A stretch of DNA of 64,000 nucleotides. Source: Rhizobium sophoriradicis. Lineage in GTDB: Bacteria; Pseudomonadota; Alphaproteobacteria; Rhizobiales; Rhizobiaceae. The stretch is taken from positions 310,001 through 374,000 of the forward strand of contig NZ_RQIH01000005.1 of NCBI RefSeq assembly GCF_003939025.1, read 5' to 3'. The notes under the pieces are model-generated. The model saw nothing but the letters and a program-made list of their open reading frames with translations, was not told where the DNA came from and did not search any database. The position numbers and the translations under genes are program-made. Of the stretch, positions 35,735-46,629 are shown piece after piece. Position 1 is the first letter of the stretch, and each line of letters begins with the position of its first letter.

Positions 35735-35824
35735 TGGCGGAGAGGGTGGGATTTGAACCCACGATACCCTTGCAGGTATGCCGCATTTCGAGTGCGGTGC
35801 ATTCGACCACTCTGCCACCTCTCC
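35735..35824 (-). tRNA. tRNA-Ser (anticodon CGA)
   Basis: The minus strand folds as a class II tRNA of 90 bases including an encoded CCA end (TGG at 35735-35737). The acceptor stem is GGAGAGG / CCTCTCC with G as discriminator. The anticodon stem-loop is CCGCA-CTCGAAA-TGCGG, giving anticodon CGA, which reads UCG. The variable arm is long, as expected for serine, and the T-arm GGGTTCAAATCCC is canonical. Confidence 0.96.
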
Positions 35825-36127
35825 GCGGTCAGGTCGGCGCTTGTTCGGCGCGGGCGTTCTCATAACGAGCCTATGACAGCTTGGCAAGCCGAAATCTCAA
35901 GCTTTTCCATCCTTTTGCCTTGACACCTTTTCGTCACTCGCGTATCCCGCATCCGCAATAGGAGTGGAGTAATCCGCTCCTGCCCGCCTCGCGCTCGCGC
36001 GGGGTTTCACCGGCAGACCAGAATTCCGGGCTAGACCCCTGAAATCCCTGCTTAACCTCGACTGATAAAAAGACGGCCACCTGCTTCGATAGCGGGGAGC
36101 GCCGGAACGAACATGAAAGGATAAAAA
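35825..36127. other. Intergenic region upstream of rplU
   Basis: No gene is supported here. Long minus-strand open frames across this area and into rplU are shadows of the ribosomal-protein genes. The region must hold the promoters of the minus-strand tRNA-Ser and of rplU. An AAAGGATAAAAA segment at 36116-36127 gives the rplU ribosome-binding site. Confidence 0.45.
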
Positions 36128-36445
36128 ATGTTCGCAGTCATCAAGACCGGCGGTAAACAGTACCGAGTGGCAGCCAATGACGTGCTGACCATCGAAAAGC
36201 TCGAAGCTGTCGCTGGCGACTCCATTGAATTCACCGAAGTGCTCGTGATCGGCGAAGGCGCCGACGCTGCGATCGGTGCGCCCTTCGTCACCGGCGCCTC
36301 TGTCAAGGCAGAAGTCGTCGAACAGAACCGCGGCAAGAAGGTCATCGCCTTCAAGAAGCGCCGCCGTCAGAATTCGAAGCGTTCGCGCGGCCATCGTCAG
36401 CATCACACGGTCGTCCGTATCACGGACATCGTGGCTGCCAAGTAA
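36128..36445 (+). CDS. rplU: Ribosomal protein bL21
   Basis: The 105-residue protein starts [14 protein letters not shown], the standard L21 opening, and carries the conserved [25 protein letters not shown]-binding region and the ending [10 protein letters not shown]. It is a component of the large ribosomal subunit. AAAGGAT precedes ATG 36128. It is followed after 33 bases by rpmA, the usual L21-L27 pair. Confidence 0.98.
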   Translation: MFAVIKTGGKQYRVAANDVLTIEKLEAVAGDSIEFTEVLVIGEGADAAIGAPFVTGASVKAEVVEQNRGKKVIAFKKRRRQNSKRSRGHRQHHTVVRITDIVAAK

Positions 36446-36478
36446 GATCAACGGGACAAGGTTTAAAGGAGAACTCCA

Positions 36479-36748
36479 ATGGCACACAAAAAAGCTGGCG
36501 GTTCCTCGCGCAACGGTCGCGATTCCGAATCCAAGCGCCTTGGCGTGAAGAAGTTCGGCGGCGAAGCCGTCATCGCAGGCAACATCATCGTGCGTCAGCG
36601 CGGTACGCAGTGGCATCCGGGTTCCAACGTCGGCCTCGGCAAGGATCACACGATTTTTGCGCTTACCGCCGGCAATGTGAACTACCGAACGAAGGCCAAC
36701 GGTCGCGTCTACGTGTCTGTCATGCCGAAAGCGGAAGCAGCGGAATAA
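36479..36748 (+). CDS. rpmA: Ribosomal protein bL27
   Basis: The 89-residue protein starts [20 protein letters not shown] and continues [22 protein letters not shown], both hallmarks of L27, whose N-terminus reaches the peptidyl-transferase centre. A GGAGAA ribosome-binding site is 8 bases upstream. It ends the rplU-rpmA unit, with a strong terminator at 36820-36848. Confidence 0.98.
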   Translation: MAHKKAGGSSRNGRDSESKRLGVKKFGGEAVIAGNIIVRQRGTQWHPGSNVGLGKDHTIFALTAGNVNYRTKANGRVYVSVMPKAEAAE

Positions 36749-36819
36749 GCCGGTAGCGCTCAAAAACAGCCGGCGTCTCATCGACCCGGCTGGCCGTACC
36801 AGGTTCAGTCCAGAAAACA

Positions 36820-36848
36820 GGGGAGATGGGGCGCCATCTCCCCTTTTT
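36820..36848 (+). terminator. Rho-independent terminator after rpmA
   Basis: GGGGAGATGG (36820-36829) and CCATCTCCCC (36834-36843) form a perfect 10-bp stem with loop GGCG, followed by TTTTT. The next gene starts 26 bases later. Confidence 0.92.
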
Positions 36849-36873
36849 CTTTGTCCAAACAGGAGGACTGAAC

Positions 36874-37530
36874 ATGCAAGGCGAATTGTTGAGGGCAGAC
36901 CAATCACGGTCTCCCCGGGAAGACCAGCGGTCTCCCATAGAACGGCTGAGGCCGGAGCGGTTAAGGACCGATTGCCCTGTCTTGTTATCGGAAAGGCTCG
37001 TCATGCGCGCGCCCCATGAAGAAGACATCGACGCCCTTGCCCATCTCGCCAACAACGCCAAAGTCGCCACCATGGTATCGCGTATGCCGCACCCCTATAC
37101 CGCCAATGATGCCGCCGACTTTGTTTGGCGTACGCGAAATGGCGAGATCGGTAAGTGCGTCTATGCGATCACCAAAGCCGAAAACGGCGCCTTTATCGGC
37201 TGCTGCGGCGTCGAACCGCATACCGACGGCAAGACCGTCGAGATCGGTTACTGGCTGGGTGAGCCCTATTGGAACCAGGGTTATACAACCGAGGCCTGCC
37301 ATGCCCTGGTCGATATGGTGTTCAGGACCCGTCAGGACGTCGACCAGATCGACGCCCGCTGCAGGGTGATGAACGTCGCCTCCCGGCGTGTCATCCAGAA
37401 GTGCGGCTTCCAGTTCCAGGGTTCGGGGCTCGCCGCCTCGCTGGCGCTTGGCAGCAACGTGCCTGTGGAATGGTACAGGCTCGACCGCAAGACCTGGATG
37501 TCGCTGAGAAGCTGGGGGAACATCGCATGA
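36874..37530 (+). CDS. GNAT family N-acetyltransferase (RimJ/RimL type)
   Basis: The AGGAGGA just upstream selects ATG 36874, giving 218 residues; an in-frame start at 36826 would lie inside the terminator. The GNAT fold is seen in LLSERLVMRAPHEEDIDALAHL, the acetyl-CoA segment EIGYWLGEPYWNQGYTTEACHAL and NVASRRVIQKCGFQFQG. It resembles acetyltransferases that modify protein N-termini or small molecules. It overlaps the next GNAT gene by four bases; the two are probably paralogues acting together. Substrate unknown. Confidence 0.87.
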   Translation: MQGELLRADQSRSPREDQRSPIERLRPERLRTDCPVLLSERLVMRAPHEEDIDALAHLANNAKVATMVSRMPHPYTANDAADFVWRTRNGEIGKCVYAITKAENGAFIGCCGVEPHTDGKTVEIGYWLGEPYWNQGYTTEACHALVDMVFRTRQDVDQIDARCRVMNVASRRVIQKCGFQFQGSGLAASLALGSNVPVEWYRLDRKTWMSLRSWGNIA

Positions 37531-38114
37531 GCACGACCGCGCTGCAAAGGCCGGAAACCAGACCGATGATGCCCGGCCCCGCGCCTGTCATCTCGACATC
37601 GCGGCTGACGCTCCGCCCCCACAGGCTGAGCGATGCGCCTGCGATCGCGGAATCGCTTTCTGATTTCGCGGTCACACGCATGCTGTCCCGCGTTCCCGCG
37701 CCCTTCGACCGGCAGGATGCACTGGACTGGCTGATCCCGGTGACCTCGGGCACCCTGCCGGACTGGCCGCTGGCGATAACAGGCAAGGACGATGTTCATA
37801 TCGGCAACGTCTCGATCGAGCTGCGCCATGGCCGCTGGCACCTCGGCTACTGGCTGAACCGCTACTACTGGCGGCGCGGCTATATGAGCGAGGCGGTGGC
37901 GGCGATCATCGAGCGCTTCTCGCGCCGCATGCCGGAGACGCCGATCCATTCCGGCGTCTTCGCCGACAATCCGGCGTCGCTGAGACTGCAGGAGAAGCTC
38001 GGTTTCCGCATGACGGGTTGCGGCGAAATCTATTGTTTCGCCCGCAATACCATGGTTTCGCACATCGAAACCGTACTGCAGCCGGGCATGCTGCAGCCGC
38101 GGAAGGTTGCCTAA
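37527..38114 (+). CDS. GNAT family N-acetyltransferase
   Basis: Started at ATG 37527 inside the ATGA overlap, the protein has 195 residues. The same layout as its upstream neighbour is visible: STSRLTLRPHRLSDAPAIAESL, the acetyl-CoA region LGYWLNRYYWRRGYMSEAVAA and NPASLRLQEKLGFRMTG. The two genes look like an ancient tandem duplication with diverged sequence. It is convergent with the EEP-family gene across a perfect hairpin. Substrate unknown. Confidence 0.87.
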   Translation: MSTTALQRPETRPMMPGPAPVISTSRLTLRPHRLSDAPAIAESLSDFAVTRMLSRVPAPFDRQDALDWLIPVTSGTLPDWPLAITGKDDVHIGNVSIELRHGRWHLGYWLNRYYWRRGYMSEAVAAIIERFSRRMPETPIHSGVFADNPASLRLQEKLGFRMTGCGEIYCFARNTMVSHIETVLQPGMLQPRKVA

Positions 38115-38125
38115 TCGAAGGAAGG

Positions 38126-38150
38126 GAGACGCCGCCACCGGCGGCGTCTC
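38126..38150. terminator. Hairpin between convergent genes
   Basis: GAGACGCCGCC (38126-38136) and GGCGGCGTCTC (38140-38150) form a perfect 11-bp stem with a 3-base loop between the convergent GNAT and EEP genes. There is no T-tract, so it may act as a transcript-end stabiliser rather than a classic terminator. Confidence 0.6.
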
Positions 38151-38152
38151 GG

Positions 38153-39019
38153 TCAATCGCCGATCTCGACCCAGAGCGGGAAATGATCGGAGCCGACGGA
38201 TTGCGTGTCGATCCGGGCGGATTTCAACCGGCTCACGAGGCCGCAACTGACGAAGCAATAATCGAGATGCATGCGTTTGCCGTGATCCTCGGGATCCATC
38301 CAGCTGTAGCTCTCGGGGCGATAGGCTTCGAGCGTGGCAAAGGCGTCGACCGGTGTGCCGATCCTGGCGACGCGGCCGTAATATCCGCCGGCGGCACCGG
38401 CAAGCGCACAATATTCCGGCGATTCCGGCTCCATGTTGAAATCGCCCATGATGACGTAATCCTCCGGCAGCGGCGGCTCCGGCAGATCGAATTCGGCCGC
38501 TCCCGTCAGCGAACCGCCCTCCTGGACGAAAGCATTGATATGCGCGTTCAAAAATTGCAGCTGGCGGATGCGTTCGTCGGGAGAAACGTGGTCGAGATGG
38601 ACGGAGTAGACGCGGATCGCGCCCCCGGGCACGGTGATGACCGCCTCGGTCGCGCCGCGCTGCGGGTTGATCTTGCCGAGCGTGCGGCTGCGCGGCAGAA
38701 GCAGCGTCCGGGTCGAGACGATCGGCCAGCGCGACAGCACCATATTGCCGAACTGAAAGCGCGTGCCGGGTGCCGGCGCGGACTTGCCTTGATCAGCCTC
38801 GACATGCAGGTCGCAGGCCGGCCCATACACCCAGAAATGGTCGGGAAAGAAGGCGGCGATACCGGCCACCATGTCGGCAAAGCCGTTGCGCGAGAAGCCG
38901 CGGGTCACCTCCTGCAGCGCGATGATGTCGGCCCGTTCGAGGCTCCGGGCAATGCGCGCGAGATCGTATCTGCCGTCGAGACCGAAGCCGTACTGTATGT
39001 TATAGCTCGCAAAATTCAC
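38153..39019 (-). CDS. Endonuclease/exonuclease/phosphatase family protein
   Basis: From GTG 39019 the protein has 288 residues and begins NFASYNIQYGFG, the usual EEP opening with the first metal-binding Asn. Further motifs are IIALQEVTRG (metal-binding Glu), VYSVHLDHVSPDER, VIMGDFNMEP and the terminal SVGSDHFPLWVEI with the catalytic histidine. The fold covers DNA-repair nucleases and phospholipid or inositol phosphatases; no domain settles which. It is divergent from obgE. The same frame runs on upstream into obgE and that extension is not real. Confidence 0.88.
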   Translation of the reverse strand: MNFASYNIQYGFGLDGRYDLARIARSLERADIIALQEVTRGFSRNGFADMVAGIAAFFPDHFWVYGPACDLHVEADQGKSAPAPGTRFQFGNMVLSRWPIVSTRTLLLPRSRTLGKINPQRGATEAVITVPGGAIRVYSVHLDHVSPDERIRQLQFLNAHINAFVQEGGSLTGAAEFDLPEPPLPEDYVIMGDFNMEPESPEYCALAGAAGGYYGRVARIGTPVDAFATLEAYRPESYSWMDPEDHGKRMHLDYCFVSCGLVSRLKSARIDTQSVGSDHFPLWVEIGD

Positions 39020-39031
39020 GATAATCTTTGA

Positions 39032-41334
<2,303 letters not shown>

Positions 41335-41342
<8 letters not shown>

Positions 41343-42618
41343 TACCGTTGCGCTAAGCCCTGACATTGACGCGCTGATGATCGACATCGGCCGCAAGGCC
41401 AAGGCTGCCGCGCGACCGTTGGGCTCTGCGTCCACCGAGGCGAAGAACAGCGCCTTGAATGCCATGGCCGACGCGATCCTCGCGAACAAGGCGCATATCC
41501 TTGCCGAGAACGCCAAGGACCTGAAGGACATCGAAGGCAGCGAGATGCTCGCCTCCTTCGTCGACCGGCTGACGCTGAACGACAAGCGTGTCGCCGAGAT
41601 GGCCGAGGGAATCCGCGCCATCGCCGCCCTTGCCGATCCGGTCGGCGAAGTCATCGCCGCCTGGGATCGGCCGAACGGCCTGAAGATCGAGCGCGTCCGC
41701 ACGCCGCTCGGCGTCATTGGCGTCATCTTCGAAAGCCGGCCGAACGTCACCGCCGATGCCGGCGCCCTTTGCCTCAAGGCGGGCAATGCCGTGATCCTGC
41801 GCTGCGGCTCGGATTCGCGCCGTTCATCGCAGGCTATCCATGCCTGCTTGGTTGAGGGCCTGAAGGCCGCCGGCCTTCCAGAGCAGGCTATCCAGCTCGT
41901 TCCGATCACCGATCGCGCTGCCGTCGGCGGCATGCTGCGCGGTCTGGACGGCGCAATCGACGTCATCGTCCCGCGCGGCGGTAAGAGCCTGGTGGCCCGC
42001 GTGCAGAGCGAGGCGCGCGTGCCGGTCTTTGCCCATCTCGAAGGTCTTTGCCACATCTATGTCGATGCCTCCGCCGATATCGAGATGGCGAAGCAGATCG
42101 TCGTCAATGCCAAGATGCGCCGCACCGGCATTTGCGGCGCGGCCGAAACCCTGCTCGTCGACGGTGCCGCGATCGGCACGCATCTGACGCCGCTGCTTGA
42201 GGTTCTCACCGAAGCAGGCTGCGAGATCCGCGGCTCCGCGACGGTGCTGAAGGTCGCTCCCGGCATCAAGCCGGCGACCGAGGAGGACTGGACGACCGAA
42301 TATCTCGACGCGATCATTTCGGTCGCGGTCGTCGATGGCATATCGGGCGCGATCGCCCATATTCAGACCTATTCGTCGAACCACACCGAGGCCGTGATCG
42401 CCGAGGACCCGGCGGTGGTCGAGCGTTTCTTCACCGAAGTCGATTCGGCTATCCTGCTGCACAATGCCTCGACGCAATTTGCCGATGGCGGTGAGTTCGG
42501 CATGGGCGCGGAGATCGGCATTGCTACCGGTAAGATGCATGCTCGCGGCCCGGTAGGCGTCGAGCAGCTCACCTCCTTCAAATACCGGGTGCGCGGTGCC
42601 GGACAGACCCGACCTTGA
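41335..42618 (+). CDS. proA: Gamma-glutamyl phosphate reductase
   Basis: The 427-residue protein is a full-length ProA of the ALDH superfamily. Motifs seen are [34 protein letters not shown] and the catalytic-cysteine segment [13 protein letters not shown]. It reduces glutamyl-5-phosphate to glutamate semialdehyde, the second step of proline synthesis. ATG 41335 lies within the end of proB, and its TGA overlaps the TTG of nadD. Confidence 0.97.
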
Positions 42619-43256
42619 CGTGGACGACGGAAAAACTGGATCGGCGCTACCTCCGCATGCCGCACAGCGAACGCGGCATGGCCGTCGGCCTGTTCGGCGG
42701 TTCGTTCAACCCGCCGCATCAGGGCCACGCGCTTGTTGCCGAGATCGCAATCAAGCGGCTCGGCCTCGACCAGCTCTGGTGGATGGTGACCCCGGGCAAT
42801 CCATTGAAGAGCCGCAACCAGCTCGCACCGCTTGCCGAACGCATTGCCGAAAGCGAACGTATCGCCGCCGATCCGCGCATTAAGGTCACCGCTTTCGAAC
42901 AGGCGCTCGGCGTCAGCTACACCGCCAATACGCTTGCCCGCATCAAGGCCTGCAATCCGCATGTACATTTCATCTGGATCATGGGCGCCGACAGCCTGCA
43001 GACCTTTCACAAATGGCAGAAGTGGCAGGAGATTGCCCGCACTTTCCCGATCGCCGTGATCGACCGGCCGGGCGCGACACTCTCCTACCTCTCCTCGAAG
43101 ATGACGCGGACCTTCGATTTTGCCCGCGTCGACGAGGATGACGCGCGCGTGCTCTGGAAGAAGCGGGCACCGGCCTGGACCTTCATCCACGGACCACGGT
43201 CCGGCCTGAGCTCGACGGCAATCCGCAACGGCGCGCAACCGGACAGCGCCGAATAG
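42615..43256 (+). CDS. nadD: Nicotinate-nucleotide adenylyltransferase
   Basis: The protein carries the nucleotidyltransferase motif [17 protein letters not shown], then [12 protein letters not shown] and the C-terminal ISSTAIR-like [12 protein letters not shown]. It makes deamido-NAD from nicotinate mononucleotide. The frame is open from TTG 42615 (213 residues), overlapping the proA stop; an internal ATG at 42657 gives about 199 residues and is equally plausible. The next housekeeping gene expected after nadD in rhizobia, rsfS, is displaced here by the mod genes. Confidence 0.94.
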   Translation: MTWTTEKLDRRYLRMPHSERGMAVGLFGGSFNPPHQGHALVAEIAIKRLGLDQLWWMVTPGNPLKSRNQLAPLAERIAESERIAADPRIKVTAFEQALGVSYTANTLARIKACNPHVHFIWIMGADSLQTFHKWQKWQEIARTFPIAVIDRPGATLSYLSSKMTRTFDFARVDEDDARVLWKKRAPAWTFIHGPRSGLSSTAIRNGAQPDSAE

Positions 43257-43282
43257 ACTGATTTTTAGGGAAATCCCGGAAA

Positions 43283-43405
43283 CGAGAAAGCCCGACGGGG
43301 GAGGATCCGTCGGGCTTATAAACTCGATCGACAACTGGGAGGAGGAGTGTTGTCGACCCTATCGAACGGCTATGGGAGGAGGAGAAGCCGTGTCGATGAG
43401 TGTGT
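43283..43405 (-). ncRNA. Cuckoo-type (alpha-r14-like) small RNA
   Basis: On the minus strand three hairpins follow one another. Hairpin 1: ACGGCT / AGCCGT (43391-43366) with loop containing CTCCTCCTCCC. Hairpin 2: TCGACAAC / GTTGTCGA (43356-43328) with loop containing CTCCTCCTCCC. Hairpin 3: AAGCCCGACGG / CCGTCGGGCTT (43317-43288) with loop ATCCTCCCC, followed by TTTCTCGTTT as a terminator. C-rich CCUCCUCCC loops on successive hairpins are the hallmark of alphaproteobacterial cuckoo/alpha-r14 RNAs, whose loops can pair with ribosome-binding sites. The 5' end is approximate. Confidence 0.75.
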
Positions 43406-43656
43406 TGTACCATATTCCGCCGGAAGATGAATATCGATTTGTGCAATGCAGCAATGCTGACGATGCAACACTGAGGCCGAGAGGCTTCGACTGTTGCCGA
43501 TTTTATCAGCAAGGCGGAACGAAAATGGCCATTGTCACGGCCGGTCTGGTGGTCAGTCGTCGGCTTTCCCAGGCAAAGGCGTTACCGCCGAATCTCCTAC
43601 TCTAGGAACAGCCATGCGCTTCAAGAACGCGTGGATCCTCATCTCCAGACAACAGG

Positions 43657-43678
43657 GTTATATTTCCTTGGATATATC
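43657..43678. promoter_or_regulatory. Candidate Mo-box 1 upstream of modA
   Basis: GTTATAT (43657-43663) and ATATATC (43672-43678) form an imperfect inverted repeat with an 8-base spacer, resembling the TATATA-rich palindromes recognised by ModE-type regulators. It lies about 62 bases before the modA start. Confidence 0.4.
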
Positions 43679-43698
43679 TCTGGCCAGAACCCAAGCGC

Positions 43699-43722
43699 CG
43701 TTATATCCATGAAGATATTTCG
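43699..43722. promoter_or_regulatory. Candidate Mo-box 2 upstream of modA
   Basis: CGTTATAT (43699-43706) and ATATTTCG (43715-43722) form an imperfect palindrome with an 8-base spacer, close to the ModE-type CGTTATAT...ATATAACG pattern. It ends 17 bases before modA and could block transcription when molybdate is plentiful. Confidence 0.45.
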
Positions 43723-43739
43723 AACCGCGGGAAGGAATC

Positions 43740-44531
43740 ATGCACAGCCGCCGCCAATGGATGAAACTGACAACCGCCGCGATCGCGGCTTCCTGGCTTG
43801 GCGCGGCAGCGCTGCCGACTAAGGCAGAAGCCGCCGAAAAGCTGACTGTCTTTGCCGCAGCAAGCCTCAAGGACGCGCTCGATGCCGCCAATGCCGCCTG
43901 GGCGAAGGAAAGCGGCAAGCAAGCCGTTACTTCCTATGCGGCAAGCGGCGCGCTCGCGAAACAGATCGAAAACGCGGCCCCTGCCGATATCTTCATCTCG
44001 GCCGACCTCGACTGGATGGATTACCTTGCCAAGAAGAATCTGATCAAGGCCGACAGCCGCACGAACCTGCTTGGAAACCGGATCGTGCTCGTTGCCGAAA
44101 AGGACAAGGCCAAGCCGGTCGAGATCAAGCAGGGCTTCGATCTTGCCGGTCTGCTCGGTGACGGCAAGCTGGCGATGGGTGAGCCGAAATCGGTTCCGGC
44201 CGGCAAATACGCCATGGCCGCGCTCGAAAAGCTCGGTGTCTGGACATCGGTCGAAACCAAGGTCGCCGGCGCCGAAAGCGTGCGCGCCGCCCTTGCCCTG
44301 GTCTCCCGCGGCGAGGCGCCCTATGGCATCGTCTACCAGACGGACGCGACGGCCGATAAGGGTGTCGCCATCGTCGGCACCTTCCCCGCCGATTCCCACC
44401 CGCCGATCATCTATCCGGTCGCAATTCTTGCCGAGAGCAGGAACCCGGACGCCGCAGCCTATCTCGACTTCCTGAAATCCGATAAGGCAGCCGGCTTCTT
44501 CACGGCGCAGGGATTTACTGTCTTGAAATGA
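43740..44531 (+). CDS. modA: Molybdate ABC transporter substrate-binding protein
   Basis: The 263-residue protein has a signal peptide (LTTAAIAASWLGAAALPTKAEA) and the ModA opening KLTVFAAASLKDALD, then the oxyanion-binding segments YAASGALAKQIENAAPADIFISAD and VPAGKYAMAALEKLGVW. The ending AAGFFTAQGFTVLK is typical. It binds molybdate or tungstate in the periplasm. modB follows after a 223-base gap filled by a RIME-like repeat. A ModE-like regulator gene closes the locus. Confidence 0.94.
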   Translation: MHSRRQWMKLTTAAIAASWLGAAALPTKAEAAEKLTVFAAASLKDALDAANAAWAKESGKQAVTSYAASGALAKQIENAAPADIFISADLDWMDYLAKKNLIKADSRTNLLGNRIVLVAEKDKAKPVEIKQGFDLAGLLGDGKLAMGEPKSVPAGKYAMAALEKLGVWTSVETKVAGAESVRAALALVSRGEAPYGIVYQTDATADKGVAIVGTFPADSHPPIIYPVAILAESRNPDAAAYLDFLKSDKAAGFFTAQGFTVLK

Positions 44532-44579
44532 TGGGCTGAATTGATTGCGGAATCGATAGTGACAGCTTAGCGTGAAGCC

Positions 44580-44717
44580 GCCCCTCACCCTAACCCTCTC
44601 CCCGTAAACGGGGCGAGGGGACGTGCCCAGCGACACGTTGGCAAGAGACGGAAGGGTTGCGGCTGCTCCCCTTCGCCCCGCAAGCGGGGAGAAGGTGCCG
44701 GCAGGCGGATGAGGGGC
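44580..44717. repeat. RIME-like intergenic mosaic element between modA and modB
   Basis: Outer inverted repeats GCCCCTCA (44580-44587) and TGAGGGGC (44710-44717) enclose two palindromic halves. The left is CTCTCCCCG...CGGGGCGAGGGG; the right is CTCCCCTTCGCCCCG...CGGGGAGAAGG. This composition is the known rhizobial intergenic mosaic element RIME. It breaks the usual close modA-modB spacing. Confidence 0.85.
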
Positions 44718-44754
44718 AATCGGGTGACCGGATTTTCCAGGGAGACAACTGCGT

Positions 44755-45456
44755 TTGGATATGTTCGGCCTGAGCGATGAAGAATGGACGGCGATCCTGC
44801 TCAGCCTGCGCGTCTCGGTCGTCGCCATGCTGGCGAGCCTGCCCTTTGGCATCCTCGTCGCCCTGCTGCTTGCCCGGGGCCGCTTCTGGGGCAAGTCGGT
44901 GTTGAATGGCATCGTTCACCTGCCGCTGATCCTGCCCCCTGTTGTCACCGGTTTTCTTCTTCTCATCCTGTTCGGCCGCCGCGGCCCGATCGGCAGCCTG
45001 CTCGATCAGCATTTCGGCATCGTCTTTTCCTTCCGCTGGACGGGTGCGGCACTCGCCTGCGCCGTCATGGCCTTTCCGCTGATGGTGCGCAGCATCCGTC
45101 TGTCGATCGAGGCGGTCGACCGCAAGCTCGAGGAGGCGGCCGGAACGCTGGGGGCCGGCCCGATCCTGGTCTTTCTGACGGTCACGCTGCCACTGACCCT
45201 GCCCGGCATCATCACCGGCATGATCCTTTCCTTCGCCAAGGCGATGGGCGAATTCGGCGCGACGATCACCTTCGTCTCCAACATTCCCGGCGAGACCCAG
45301 ACCTTGTCATCTGCCATCTACACCTTTACCCAGGTGCCGGGCGGCGATGCCGGCGCGCTGCGGCTGACGCTCGTCGCCGTCCTCATTTCCATGACCGCCC
45401 TGCTCGCCTCCGAGTTCCTCGCGCGTTTCGCCGGCCGAAGGATTGATCCGGAATGA
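44755..45456 (+). CDS. modB: Molybdate ABC transporter permease
   Basis: The protein has about 233 residues and five or six hydrophobic segments. The CysTW/ModB signature is seen in [19 protein letters not shown] and the EAA loop in [22 protein letters not shown]. The frame opens at TTG 44755, six bases before an in-frame ATG at 44761; GGAG at about 44740 fits either. It overlaps modC by four bases. It forms the membrane channel for molybdate with ModC. Confidence 0.93.
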   Translation: MDMFGLSDEEWTAILLSLRVSVVAMLASLPFGILVALLLARGRFWGKSVLNGIVHLPLILPPVVTGFLLLILFGRRGPIGSLLDQHFGIVFSFRWTGAALACAVMAFPLMVRSIRLSIEAVDRKLEEAAGTLGAGPILVFLTVTLPLTLPGIITGMILSFAKAMGEFGATITFVSNIPGETQTLSSAIYTFTQVPGGDAGALRLTLVAVLISMTALLASEFLARFAGRRIDPE

Positions 45457-46550
45457 CGTTGATCGTCGAGGCAAAACAGAGGCTCGGCGCCTTTCTTCTC
45501 GACGCCGCCTTCACATCCGAAGGCGGCGTGACCGCGCTGTTCGGACGCTCCGGCTCCGGCAAGACCTCACTGATCCGCATCATCGCCGGCCTCGCCCGTC
45601 CGGACGAGGGCCGCGTTATCCTTGACGGCGAAACCCTGACCGAAACCAAAGCCGGCCGCTTCGTTCCGAAACACCGCCGTCATTTCGGTTATGTCTTCCA
45701 GGAGGCGCGGCTGTTCCCGCATCTCAGCGTCCGCGCCAATCTTTCCTACGGCCGCTGGTTCGCGCCAAGACCTGCAGGCGGCGAGAGCTTCGATCACGTC
45801 GTCGACCTGCTCGGCATCGAGACGCTGCTGGATCGCAGCCCCGCAAAACTTTCCGGCGGCGAGAAGCAGCGGGTCGCGATCGGCCGCGCCCTTCTCTGCT
45901 CGCCCCGGCTGCTGTTGATGGACGAGCCGCTGGCCGCCCTCGACGAGGCGCGCAAGGCCGAGATCCTGCCCTATCTCGAGCGATTGCGGGATCAGACCGA
46001 AATCCCGATCGTCTATGTCAGCCATTCGATCGCCGAGGTGGCGCGGCTCGCAAACAAAGTGGTGGTCATGCGCGATGGCAGGGTGGAGGCGGTCGGCCCG
46101 GCCGTCGACATTTTGAGCCGCGTCTCTGCGGCCTTCGACCGGAAAGAGGCGGGGGCGCTGCTGCAAGGCATCGTCGAAAGCTTCGACGCACGGCACCATC
46201 TCTCGACCGTCGCCCTCAAATCCGGTCGGCTGCATATTCCCGGCGCGGCACTCTCGCCCGGCAGTCCGGTCCGCATCCGCATCCCATCGCGCGACGTCAT
46301 GCTGGCGACGGCAAGACCGGAGGGGCTCAGTGCCCTCAACATTGTTGAAGGCAGGATCGAACAGCTATTTCAGGATGCGGACGGAACGGTTGAAATCCGG
46401 CTCGACTGCGGCGGCGATAGCATCCTCTCGCGCGTCACCGCGCTCTCCTGCGAGCGCCTCGACCTTCGACCCGGCAAGATTGTCTTCGCCGTCATCAAGA
46501 CGGTTGCCCTAGAACAGGATGATTTTAGGCCTAGTCGGCCTAAAATCTGA
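45453..46550 (+). CDS. modC: Molybdate ABC transporter ATP-binding protein
   Basis: The 365-residue protein has Walker [13 protein letters not shown]-loop [12 protein letters not shown], signature [15 protein letters not shown] and Walker [13 protein letters not shown], followed by a C-terminal TOBE domain for molybdate sensing (about residues 290-350). The last residues, about 353 to 365 ([12 protein letters not shown]), are encoded by an intergenic-type palindrome and not by conserved ModC sequence. Order and four-base overlap with modB define the transporter. Confidence 0.94.
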   Translation: MTLIVEAKQRLGAFLLDAAFTSEGGVTALFGRSGSGKTSLIRIIAGLARPDEGRVILDGETLTETKAGRFVPKHRRHFGYVFQEARLFPHLSVRANLSYGRWFAPRPAGGESFDHVVDLLGIETLLDRSPAKLSGGEKQRVAIGRALLCSPRLLLMDEPLAALDEARKAEILPYLERLRDQTEIPIVYVSHSIAEVARLANKVVVMRDGRVEAVGPAVDILSRVSAAFDRKEAGALLQGIVESFDARHHLSTVALKSGRLHIPGAALSPGSPVRIRIPSRDVMLATARPEGLSALNIVEGRIEQLFQDADGTVEIRLDCGGDSILSRVTALSCERLDLRPGKIVFAVIKTVALEQDDFRPSRPKI

Positions 46551-46560
46551 ATCCTGTTCT
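46511..46560. repeat. Palindrome covering the modC stop codon
   Basis: AGAACAGGAT (46511-46520) and GATTTTAGGCC (46521-46531) pair with GGCCTAAAATC (46537-46547) and ATCCTGTTCT (46551-46560). The only interruption is the three-base bulge TGA (46548-46550), which is the modC stop codon. It resembles dispersed rhizobial intergenic palindromes and may also act as a 3' hairpin. Confidence 0.75.
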
Positions 46561-46573
46561 AAATTAAAGGTTT

Positions 46574-46623
46574 AGAGCATGATGTCGTCCGAAAACCGCT
46601 CACACTTTTCGGCATCAAGCTCT
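46574..46623. repeat. Rhizobial intergenic palindromic repeat between modC and modE
   Basis: AGAGC (46574-46578) and GCTCT (46619-46623) bound an element with CCGAAAA...TTTTCGG inner arms and ATGATG/CATCA outer arms. Its AGAGCATGATG...CACTTTTCGG pattern is a familiar repeat type between rhizobial genes. It sits between two convergent genes and may serve as a terminator for both. Confidence 0.7.
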
Positions 46624-46629
46624 AGAGGC

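Noticed and set aside
43701..44912. Long minus-strand open frame over modA and the RIME element
   Set aside because: It reads antisense through modA and a known repeat element and has no coherent domain.
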